8,535 nucleotides of DNA from Candidatus Aminicenantota bacterium (GCA_030607635.1 JAUWJP010000057.1:1-8535); one strand, 5' to 3'; numbered from the stretch's first letter, positions 1 through 5,301 are shown. Numbers and translations are program-made. Notes: generated from the sequence alone by a model not told the origin.

Positions 1-101
1 ACTTCCGCACGCATGAATTATCCACAGCCCTTATGAACAGTTCCCATTATAATAGAATGGGGTTAGACTTGCAAAACTTGAATAAGGCATGGGGTCAAAC
101 C
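1..101 (-). repeat. Left copy of a diverged intergenic repeat (inverted relative to 3943-4081)
   Basis: Read on the minus strand, this stretch has the same ordered blocks as the right intergenic region on the plus strand: TGACCCCAT, ATTCAAGTT, GTCTAACCCCA (GTCTGACCCCA on the right), GAACTGTTCATAA (GAACTTCTGTTCTTA on the right) and ATGCGTGC. Spacers differ in length, so these are diverged copies. The copy starts 8 nt past the stop of the M20 gene and runs to the window edge, where it may continue. It contains a hairpin, CCCATT (43-48) with AATGGG (56-61). GGGGTCA-rich intergenic elements with hairpins recall REP-type or MITE-like repeats, but no transposase lies in the window. Confidence 0.6.
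46..74 (-). promoter_or_regulatory. Outward-facing sigma70-like promoter in the left repeat
   Basis: On the minus strand a -35-like TTGCAA (69-74) lies 17 bp from a perfect TATAAT (46-51). It would drive transcription to the left, out of the window, so its target is not visible. The -35 matches consensus at 4 of 6 positions. The -10 overlaps the hairpin CCCATT/AATGGG. Confidence 0.4.
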
Positions 102-108
102 ACAAGAA

Positions 109-1101
109 TTATTTTAGAAGTTTTCTCACAAGATTCTTGTAAATTTTAACCGCCTCAAGCAACTGACGCTTTTCAATCCTTTCATATTCTGTGTGGGCCA
201 CGAGAAAAGAACCGGGCCCCAGCAGAAGGGGTTTGCCGAAACTTTTCAGATGCGGGATGTCTGTTCCATATGGTAGTACAACTTGATCGAGGTCGGGAAC
301 CGTAAATAATTTCTGGACTTCAGATTGCGTAAGAACCTCAATTTCGACCTTTTTTTTGAGCACAGTCTTTACTTTGTTAAGAACTTGTTTGGAAGGTAGA
401 ACACTACGGATAGTCATTTCAGCGCTTGCACTATTCGCAACCACATTCGGGGCAGCACCCCCTTCAATAGTTCCAATGTTGAGAACCGAATTTCCCATAA
501 GTGGGTCCTTGCCAAAATCTAATGCACGAATTCTTTGCAGTACATCTAGCAACTTTTCGATGGCTGATTCACCTGACTGCGGAAAAGCAGAATGAGCTGC
601 TTTACCTTTTGCTGTTATTTTAAACGTGATAATTCCTTTATGGGCGATACCCAATTTGTTCTCTGTCGGCTCTCCAAAAATGATAAAATCAGATCCTACT
701 TTTAATGAATTGGCCATTTTTGCACCGATGCTGTCGGTTTCTTCGCCTACAACAATCAGGAGGCCAATATCAGTCAAACCCTCCTCCTTCATCTCTTGAA
801 CAGACCAAATCATAGCGGCCATAATGCCCTTTGCGTCACAAGCGCCCCGACCATAAATGTAGTGCTCATCCTCTGAGGCGGAAAAATGCGGTGGAACAGT
901 ATCCATGTGGGTACATAAAATAACCCTGGGTGCCGAACCAGCGGTTGCTAAAATATTTCTTCGCCTCTTAGCGATTATATGTTCCTTCAAATCAAAGTTT
1001 CCCGCTTCAAGGTAGCTGCAGAGAAAATCGGCAATTTCATCCTCAAGACCTGTGACAGAAGGGATGTTTACCAATTTTTTCGTAAGCTCAAATAGGTTCA
1101 C
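109..1101 (-). CDS. M20-family zinc deacylase (ArgE/DapE/LysK-like), probable N-acetyl-diaminopimelate deacetylase
   Basis: A cytosolic two-metal amidohydrolase that removes an acyl group from an N-acylated amino acid. The 330-residue product shows the full M20 set: HMDTVP (metal ligand H65, catalytic-site D67), GRGACDAKG (bridging D89), GEETDS (E120 general base, E121 ligand), GEPTEN (ligand E144) and a C-terminal GPG...AHTEYE (ligand H303). H170 in KAAHSAFP is the conserved dimerisation-domain histidine. At 330 residues it is shorter than ArgE or DapE (about 375-400) and closer to LysK-type members. The start is GTG; the preceding TTGAGAG is a weak ribosome binding site, and the first residues (NLFELTKKLVNIPSVTG) fit the family start. 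It is the last gene of the operon. With DapH two genes upstream of its step, the most likely substrate is N-acetyl-L,L-diaminopimelate; N-acetyl-ornithine, N-acetyl-lysine or a succinylated substrate cannot be excluded from sequence. The family is certain, the substrate inferred. Confidence 0.85.
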   Translation of the reverse strand: MNLFELTKKLVNIPSVTGLEDEIADFLCSYLEAGNFDLKEHIIAKRRRNILATAGSAPRVILCTHMDTVPPHFSASEDEHYIYGRGACDAKGIMAAMIWSVQEMKEEGLTDIGLLIVVGEETDSIGAKMANSLKVGSDFIIFGEPTENKLGIAHKGIITFKITAKGKAAHSAFPQSGESAIEKLLDVLQRIRALDFGKDPLMGNSVLNIGTIEGGAAPNVVANSASAEMTIRSVLPSKQVLNKVKTVLKKKVEIEVLTQSEVQKLFTVPDLDQVVLPYGTDIPHLKSFGKPLLLGPGSFLVAHTEYERIEKRQLLEAVKIYKNLVRKLLK

Positions 1102-1113
1102 GTTAAAACTCTC

Positions 1114-1146
1114 AAGGCTTTTGCGGCTTCAGTTTTAGCAAGCCTT
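1114..1146 (-). promoter_or_regulatory. Competing hairpins just upstream of the M20 deacylase
   Basis: AAGGCTT and AAGCCTT (1114-1120 and 1140-1146) form a 7-bp inverted repeat with a 19-nt loop, 13 nt before the GTG start. A nested alternative pairs the same upstream arm with AAGCC (1125-1129 on the plus strand). The two hairpins exclude each other, as attenuators do. No U-run follows closely, so this is only a candidate structure. Confidence 0.25.
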
Positions 1147-1161
1147 CGTACCTTATGAGGA

Positions 1162-1189
1162 AGAATATTAATCTAGGTTATTCTGACAA
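1162..1189 (-). promoter_or_regulatory. Possible internal promoter for the M20 gene
   Basis: On the minus strand TTGTCA (1184-1189, 5 of 6 matches to TTGACA) lies 16 bp from TATTCT (1162-1167, 4 of 6). It sits in the only real gap of the operon and would give a leader of about 50 nt before the GTG start. The evidence is the sequence match alone. Confidence 0.3.
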
Positions 1190-1255
1190 CGTTATGAATG
1201 GTGATAAGGCAGTCTCTCGAATAATTTCCAGTCGCTGAGTTCTTGTGATTTTCAT
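1178..1255 (-). other. Unassigned 25-codon ORF directly after dapH (possible gene remnant)
   Basis: An ATG follows the dapH stop with no spacing (TAGATG) and opens a 25-residue frame beginning MKITRTQRLEIIRE. No ribosome binding site other than coupling from dapH is visible. In another frame further down the same gap, sequence just before the M20 start reads LAKTEAAKALRVLT before a stop and also looks protein-like. Together they could be the eroded ends of a gene once located between dapH and the deacylase, or chance. I do not recognise either piece. Confidence 0.2.
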
Positions 1256-1963
1256 CTATTTTTTGCGTAAGCTTTTTACTATGGAAATTTTTTCCTTTTG
1301 CGAAACGTCCTCTACTCTTCCTTTTACCTTTGCGGGAACACCAGCTACGGCAAGACCTGGCGGTACGTCTTCCAAGACTACTGCACCAGCGGCAACAACG
1401 CTTCCTTTGCCTATCTTCACTCCCTCAAGCACAACCGCATTGCCCCCTACAAATACATTGTCTTCGATAGTCACAGGCTTTTTACTGGGAGGTTCTAACA
1501 CTCCAGCGATCACTGCTCCAGCACCTACATGGCAATTTTTGCCGATTATAGCCCTGGCACCGATTACCGCGTTCATATCTACCATAGTCTTCTCTCCGAC
1601 CTCAGCACCTATATTGATTACCGCTCCCATCATTACAACACAACCTTTGCCTATGCGGGCGCCCACTCTCACGATGGCTCCTGGCTCGATTCTGGCTTCC
1701 ACTTTCCTTAGATCAAGAAGAGGAAGGGCTGAATAACGGGCTATGATATCAACAAAATGGCTTTTGATTTTACTTCTATTCTGTTTTACCCATCTCTCTA
1801 TCAAGGGGTAATCACCTATCAGGAGCCAGAAACTTCCTTCTCCAAACGCTTGGAATCCCTGACCTTTAAAACTCTCCTGATTAAAATTGCCCTGGATGTA
1901 GACCTTGGCAGGAGTTTTCTTCTTGCTTTTTGAAATAAGTTCGGCAATCTTCTTATAATCCAT
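1256..1963 (-). CDS. dapH: 2,3,4,5-tetrahydropyridine-2,6-dicarboxylate N-acetyltransferase
   Basis: Acetyl-CoA-dependent N-acetylation of the ring-opened tetrahydrodipicolinate, the committed step of the acetylase branch of diaminopimelate/lysine synthesis; a soluble trimeric left-handed beta-helix enzyme. From the ATG at 1963 the product is 235 residues, matching the roughly 236 typical of DapH. Residues 1-80 are the DapH N-terminal domain, ending in the hallmark RYSALPLLDL. Residues 90-215 are hexapeptide repeats including RIEPGAI, MMGAVINIGAEVG, TMVDMNAVIG, GKNCHVGAGAVIAGV, EPPSKKPV and VVLEGVKIGKGSVVAAGAVV. This pattern matches Bacillus-type DapH, not succinyl-transferase DapD. An upstream ATG at 1984 would add seven residues, but it lacks a ribosome binding site, whereas the 1963 start follows GAAGAGATCA. 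The gene overlaps the upstream kinase by 11 nt, so coupled translation is likely. The alanine-, threonine- and proline-rich frames on the opposite strand reflect its hexapeptide repeats and are not genes. Confidence 0.92.
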   Translation of the reverse strand: MDYKKIAELISKSKKKTPAKVYIQGNFNQESFKGQGFQAFGEGSFWLLIGDYPLIERWVKQNRSKIKSHFVDIIARYSALPLLDLRKVEARIEPGAIVRVGARIGKGCVVMMGAVINIGAEVGEKTMVDMNAVIGARAIIGKNCHVGAGAVIAGVLEPPSKKPVTIEDNVFVGGNAVVLEGVKIGKGSVVAAGAVVLEDVPPGLAVAGVPAKVKGRVEDVSQKEKISIVKSLRKK

Positions 1964-2876
1964 TGATCTCTTCAACACCAGCATTGCTTGCTTTGGTTAT
2001 GATGACTTTATTTTCGACTCCCCCTTGGCTGCATATATTTTTCATTATCTCTGCAATCTCGCCTGTTTTGTCTTCTTCACATATAACAAATATTGAGGAA
2101 CCACCTCCGCTCACGTTACAGCCATAAGCTCGGGCCTCTACAACTTTCTTTTTAATATCATCATATCCGGGTATAAACCTTGATCTTACTGGCTCTGATA
2201 TATGGTCTCTGTTTACAGCTTCGCCAATATCTTTCAAGTTTCCGCTTAAAATTGCGTGGATTAATGAGGAACTATAGGAAATCTGTTCTCTTGCTTTAGT
2301 TAAACTGATGCGACCAGAAATCAACCCTCTTGTTGTTCGCTTGGCTTTTTTTATAATGCAGATCACTATAGGAACATTCGGCACCTCTATCTTCACCACA
2401 TCTATGGGGCGATAATTCTTAATTAAGACGAATCCCCCGAGCAGGCATCCAGCAACATTATCAGCATGGGCGACACCTCCAGAGGCAATCTCTCCCCGAC
2501 TGGCTATCTCTATTATTTCATTGTGCCCTAAATTAGCACCAAAGAGGATGTTTAAACCATAGATACAGGCAACAGCAGAAGCTCCCGAAGTCCCCAACCC
2601 TGCACAGGATATTATTCCTTTTCTTATTTCAACATCTACACCCTTTGAAAGATTTGTTTCTTCGAAGAAATGAGTAGCAGCCAGACCTGCTGTATTATTC
2701 TCTACTGAGATTGGTATTCCTTCATCCATCCCAACGATTTTTACATTAATGGAATTCTTGTCATTCAGCCTTACTTTCACTATATCGTAAGGTTCTTCCA
2801 GGGCTAAAGAGAAGACGTCGAAACCGGGGCCAAAGTTAGCAATCGTTGCCGGCGCTTTAACGATTACTTCTTTCAA
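1953..2876 (-). CDS. thrB: Homoserine kinase-type GHMP kinase
   Basis: Predicted to phosphorylate L-homoserine with ATP, the branch to threonine; cytosolic. The 307-residue product has the three GHMP motifs: PATIANFGPGFD (9-20), the ATP loop AGLGTSGASAVA (92-103, usually GLGSSAA) and motif 3 SGGGSS (256-261, usually SGSGPS). It resembles archaeal-type ThrB, with ASGGVAHADN (H137) and SEPVRSRFIPGY (R231) matching substrate-contact positions. The T-x-x-x-R segment that normally supplies another homoserine-binding arginine appears as TTRGLI near 181-186, without arginine at the expected place, so substrate choice deserves a check. The start is TTG and shares a TTGA overlap with the stop of the upstream aldolase gene; AAAAGAGAG lies upstream as a weak ribosome binding site. 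No thrC is visible. The family is very likely; homoserine as substrate is probable rather than certain. Confidence 0.8.
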   Translation of the reverse strand: MKEVIVKAPATIANFGPGFDVFSLALEEPYDIVKVRLNDKNSINVKIVGMDEGIPISVENNTAGLAATHFFEETNLSKGVDVEIRKGIISCAGLGTSGASAVACIYGLNILFGANLGHNEIIEIASRGEIASGGVAHADNVAGCLLGGFVLIKNYRPIDVVKIEVPNVPIVICIIKKAKRTTRGLISGRISLTKAREQISYSSSLIHAILSGNLKDIGEAVNRDHISEPVRSRFIPGYDDIKKKVVEARAYGCNVSGGGSSIFVICEEDKTGEIAEIMKNICSQGGVENKVIITKASNAGVEEINGL

Positions 2877-3751
2877 ATCAATTCGCTCTCTTTTAATATT
2901 TTCTTCAGGATATCCTTGTTTGGAGCACTTAACATTGTGAGGGGAGGTCTTAATCCACCCCCGGGCAATCCCATGAGAGTCAATGCCTCTTTGGCAGCCA
3001 TTGGATTGGTCTCCATCCTCAGGGCCTCGAAGAGGTCATAGTAAGCGTAATGAATCTCTTCAGCTTTTTTGAACTCGCCTTTAAGACAATCTGTCACCAA
3101 ATCCCTCATAACTTCTGGAACAATGTTTCCAGCCACGGTAAAAACACCGTGTCCACCAAAAGACAGCAAAGGATAGGCGGTCGTGTCTTTTCCTGTGAAA
3201 ACACTAAACGATTCCCCCTGAGTCAAGTACAAAATTTTAGCCAAATAATCCATCTCCTTATTGCCATCTTTGGTGGCTATTATGTTTTCATTTTTAGCCA
3301 ATCTGGAATAGGTCTGGTGTTCGATATTTATCCCTACCCGGGCTGGAGCGTTATGAATTATGAGCGGTATCGTAGAGCTTTTGGCTAATTGTTCATAAAA
3401 GTTGGTGACGCCGGCTTGAGTAGGCAAAACCAGGAATGGGGCAAAAACAACCGAATAATCACAACCAATATCCGCATACAGATTTATCCTGCTTATGGCC
3501 TGACTCAGATTGTTTGAGCAGGTATCAGGGGCGACTTTGCACTTGCCATCCGACTCCTCGACGACAATCTCAACTACTCTTCTTATTTCTTGCTCAGTTA
3601 ACAACGGATTTTCCCCTGTTACTCCCAAAGGAGCTATTCCATGGATGCCACTTTCAACCTGTCTGCGCACAAGAATTCTTAGTCCTTCCTCATCCAAATT
3701 CATTTTTTCATCAAAAGGTGTTATCAACAAAGTGTAAGCACCATTTAACAT
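2873..3751 (-). CDS. DapA-superfamily (DHDPS/NAL) aldolase lacking the DHDPS catalytic triad
   Basis: A class I (Schiff-base) pyruvate-dependent TIM-barrel aldolase, 292 residues, exactly E. coli DapA length; both align without gaps through residue 161. K161 (ATKDG), the pyruvate-binding lysine, and R138 (APARVG) are kept, as is the GxTGE loop. However, T44 is valine (GVTGEN), Y107 is leucine (APFLVLP) and Y133 is histidine (HNAPARVG), so the whole proton-relay triad of dihydrodipicolinate synthase is replaced. Lysine-feedback positions are also mostly changed (P49, E53, I56, Q84, F106). The C-terminal half (ETNPMAAKEALTLMG, GGLRPPLT) still looks DapA-like. It is the first gene of an operon with dapH, so it may supply the lysine pathway in an altered way, or condense pyruvate with another aldehyde. 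The start is ATG with an excellent AAGGAGGTGA. Superfamily assignment is certain; the DHDPS reaction is not. Confidence 0.8.
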   Translation of the reverse strand: MLNGAYTLLITPFDEKMNLDEEGLRILVRRQVESGIHGIAPLGVTGENPLLTEQEIRRVVEIVVEESDGKCKVAPDTCSNNLSQAISRINLYADIGCDYSVVFAPFLVLPTQAGVTNFYEQLAKSSTIPLIIHNAPARVGINIEHQTYSRLAKNENIIATKDGNKEMDYLAKILYLTQGESFSVFTGKDTTAYPLLSFGGHGVFTVAGNIVPEVMRDLVTDCLKGEFKKAEEIHYAYYDLFEALRMETNPMAAKEALTLMGLPGGGLRPPLTMLSAPNKDILKKILKESELI

Positions 3752-3902
3752 TTTAGTTCACCTCCTTTTGTACAGGATAATAATCTGCTTGCGAAGAATA
3801 AAGCGATTAAACATCTTTGTAGGCATAAGAATTATTTGTTTTATATTTTTACAAATCTGCAATTTCCGCAAGATTCCCTTTCTTCCATCTCCGATTTCCA
3901 GC
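3752..3902 (-). promoter_or_regulatory. Leader of about 150 nt before the aspartate-family operon, with two similar hairpins
   Basis: The predicted transcript start near 3902 leaves about 150 nt before the aldolase ATG. On the minus strand two stem-loops have the same outer arms AATC and GATT. One spans 3854-3875 (inner TGC/GCA with one bulged base), the other 3782-3808 (inner GCTT/AAGC with one bulged base). A short frame at 3758-3826 (22 codons, begins MPTKMFNRF, includes three consecutive isoleucines) ends inside the operon's ribosome binding site, but has no ribosome binding site of its own. I do not see the conserved segments of a lysine riboswitch. The function of this leader is unknown. 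Confidence 0.35.
3758..3767 (-). promoter_or_regulatory. Strong ribosome binding site of the aldolase gene
   Basis: AAGGAGGTGA lies with near-ideal spacing before the ATG at 3751 and fixes the start of the first operon gene. Its TGA is also the stop of a 22-codon frame (3758-3826) in the leader. Confidence 0.9.
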
Positions 3903-3908
3903 TAAAAA

Positions 3909-3937
3909 CTTATATCACAGGAAAAACCAAGTGTCAA
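3909..3937 (-). promoter_or_regulatory. Main promoter of the dapA-like/thrB/dapH/M20 operon
   Basis: On the minus strand a perfect -35 TTGACA (3932-3937) and a -10 TATAAG (3909-3914, 5 of 6) are separated by exactly 17 bp. This is one of the best sigma70-type matches in the window and is correctly placed to drive the four minus-strand genes. The -35 lies 5 bp from the hairpin that opens the right repeat. Confidence 0.75.
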
Positions 3938-3942
3938 AATGT

Positions 3943-4081
3943 TATGGGTTCAGGCTTGCAAAACCTGACCCCATAGTTTTTTCATATTCAAGTTATAAAA
4001 GTTGAAAAGTTTGAAAGGTCTGACCCCAAAGACTTGACAAACAGAACTTCTGTTCTTATTTTAAGAATGCGTGCCGCATTC
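3943..4081 (+). repeat. Right copy of the diverged intergenic repeat, with hairpins
   Basis: The plus strand here carries the blocks TGACCCCAT, ATTCAAGTT, GGTCTGACCCCA, GAACTTCTGTTCTTA and AATGCGTGC in the order found on the minus strand of 1-101, so the pair is inverted around the operon. The left end is a hairpin with 12-bp arms and one G-T pair: TATGGGTTCAGG (3943-3954) and CCTGACCCCATA (3964-3975), loop CTTGCAAAA. The block CTTGCAAAAC (3955-3964) also occurs in direct orientation at 68-77. The right end is a second hairpin, GAATGCG-TGC-CGCATTC (4065-4081), at the predicted transcription start of the next gene. No transposase or clear target duplication is seen. Confidence 0.6.
4034..4062 (+). 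promoter_or_regulatory. Promoter of the eRF1-like gene with a palindrome in its spacer
   Basis: A perfect -35 TTGACA (4034-4039) is followed after 17 bp by TATTTT (4057-4062, 4 of 6). The spacer holds AGAAC-TTCT-GTTCT (4043-4056), a GAAC-N4-GTTC palindrome of the type bound by Gram-positive LexA. The same bases also give a 7-bp inverted repeat around one central base (4040-4054). The transcript would start near 4069 and have a leader of about 80 nt. The palindrome is a candidate operator, but related GAAC/GTTC sequence also occurs in the left repeat copy, so it may belong to the repeat. Confidence 0.5.
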
Positions 4082-4149
4082 CAACATTTGTCATTTTTTT
4101 CTAAGTATATCTAAGCATCCCATCTTTTTATCTTTTAAAAGGAGGCCTG

Positions 4150-5301
4150 ATGAAACTTTCGAGTCAGGAGCAAATTGAAAACCTCTCCAAATTCAAGAGT
4201 GATAGCTTTTTAACTACTTCTTTCTATCTCAAGACAGACAAAAGCAGAATGACAAAAAAGGAGATAGCTCTGTCCTCCAAAAACCTTCTCAGCAACGGCA
4301 GATCTCAGCTGGACCAGATGGAAATGAGTAAAGATAAGAAAGAATCCATGTCCCAGGATCTTGAAAAAATAACCCATTTCTGCTTCAAGCACCTTTCCTC
4401 TCACAATTTTTCGGGGCTAGCAATATTTTCATGCAGCGGTCAAGATTTTTGGGAACTCTTTAATCTTCCCACCTCACCCCTAAACAGGATAATATTTGAC
4501 CAAAATCCTTATATTCGTCCGCTATCCGCAATTCTGGACCAACACCACCGGATCTTTGCTCTTACTTTCGACAGGCGGGAAGCCAAATGGTATGACATTT
4601 TCATGGGAGAAATTTCTCTTCTTGAAAATCTCATAGAGGATGTCCCCAGCAAAGTCAGAGAAGGAGGATGGGAAGGATACGAATCAAAGCGAATTGAAAG
4701 ACACATTGCCACTCACCTTCACGATTATTTCAAAAAGATAACCCAGAAGACATTCGAGTTATTCAAAAAAAATCATTTTGACTGGCTTTTTCTTGGATGC
4801 AGAAAAAAATACCGTTCAGATTTTGAGCCGCTTATCCATCCCTATCTAAAAGCCAGACTAAAAGGCTGGCTCAAAGCAATGCCCAGCGACTCTCCTACTG
4901 CCGTCCTTAAGGAATCGCTGGGATTAGAAAAAAAGCTGAAAAAAGGGGAAGAGGATGAGATTGTCCACAGGCTTGTATCCGAGCTTGAAAAAGGCGGATT
5001 GGCCACTTCAGGATTAAAAAGAACTCTTAGGAGCCTCAATAGAGGAGAAGTTCAGACACTCATCACTACTCGTGACTTCTCTAAACCAGGAAGAATCTGC
5101 CCCAAATGCAGTTTCTTATTTGTCGATGAACTTCGCTGTCCCTCTTGCAAGCGGAAGACTAACCCGCTCGTGGATGTAATCGACGAGGCAGTGGAGGCAG
5201 CCCTGAATAAAAACTGCCAGGTGAGACACATCATTCCTCCTTCCAAACTTGATAGATTCGGAAAAATCGGAGCTTTCCTCAGGTATAAAGCTTCGATTTA
5301 A
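4150..5301 (+). CDS. Bacterial eRF1/Vms1-like protein (baeRF group) with C-terminal zinc ribbon
   Basis: Resembles the bacterial homologues of archaeo-eukaryotic release factor 1, Pelota and Vms1, proposed to act on ribosomes or peptidyl-tRNA; the cellular role of these bacterial proteins is not settled. In 383 residues it shows an N-terminal alpha/beta region (about 10-165) with GLAIFSCSGQDFWELFNLP and PLSAILDQHHRIFALTFDRREAKWYDI. The segment at the position of the eRF1 catalytic loop is EGGWEGYESKRIERH (171-185). A domain-3/L7Ae-like end follows (NRGEVQTLI near 297-305), carrying a zinc ribbon with C317, C320, C330 and C333, then FGKIGAFLRY (370-379), the typical eRF1 ending. The loop has GGW and no glutamine, so GGQ-type hydrolysis is not evident. 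The ribosome binding site AAAAGGAGG lies only 4 nt from the ATG. It appears monocistronic, transcribed from the promoter at 4034-4062, and converges on tolC. Family assignment is likely; the exact subfamily (possibly baeRF family 10) is from memory. Confidence 0.75.
   Translation: MKLSSQEQIENLSKFKSDSFLTTSFYLKTDKSRMTKKEIALSSKNLLSNGRSQLDQMEMSKDKKESMSQDLEKITHFCFKHLSSHNFSGLAIFSCSGQDFWELFNLPTSPLNRIIFDQNPYIRPLSAILDQHHRIFALTFDRREAKWYDIFMGEISLLENLIEDVPSKVREGGWEGYESKRIERHIATHLHDYFKKITQKTFELFKKNHFDWLFLGCRKKYRSDFEPLIHPYLKARLKGWLKAMPSDSPTAVLKESLGLEKKLKKGEEDEIVHRLVSELEKGGLATSGLKRTLRSLNRGEVQTLITTRDFSKPGRICPKCSFLFVDELRCPSCKRKTNPLVDVIDEAVEAALNKNCQVRHIIPPSKLDRFGKIGAFLRYKASI

Noticed and set aside
1245..1736. 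A 163-codon plus-strand frame rich in Thr, Pro and Ala
   Set aside because: It lies antisense to dapH, and its biased composition follows from the Gly/Ala/Val-rich hexapeptide repeats on the other strand. It has no recognisable domain, while the dapH frame is a full-length match to its family.
3050..3388. Plus-strand frame of 112 codons within the aldolase gene
   Set aside because: It lies wholly inside the dapA-like gene on the opposite strand, has no ribosome binding site and no recognisable motif.
3436..3756. Plus-strand frame of 106 codons over the start of the aldolase gene
   Set aside because: It is antisense to a well-supported gene and reads as low-quality sequence rich in His, Gln, Leu and Pro with no motif.
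3752..3902. Lysine riboswitch upstream of the operon
   Set aside because: The leader length and context fit, but I do not see the conserved core segments or the five-helix arrangement, so only an unassigned structured leader is reported.
3943..3975. The 12-bp-arm hairpin as a rho-independent terminator on the plus strand
   Set aside because: A short T-run (TTTTTT) does follow, but no plus-strand gene lies upstream to be terminated and the arms match the repeat family, so it is treated as part of the repeat.
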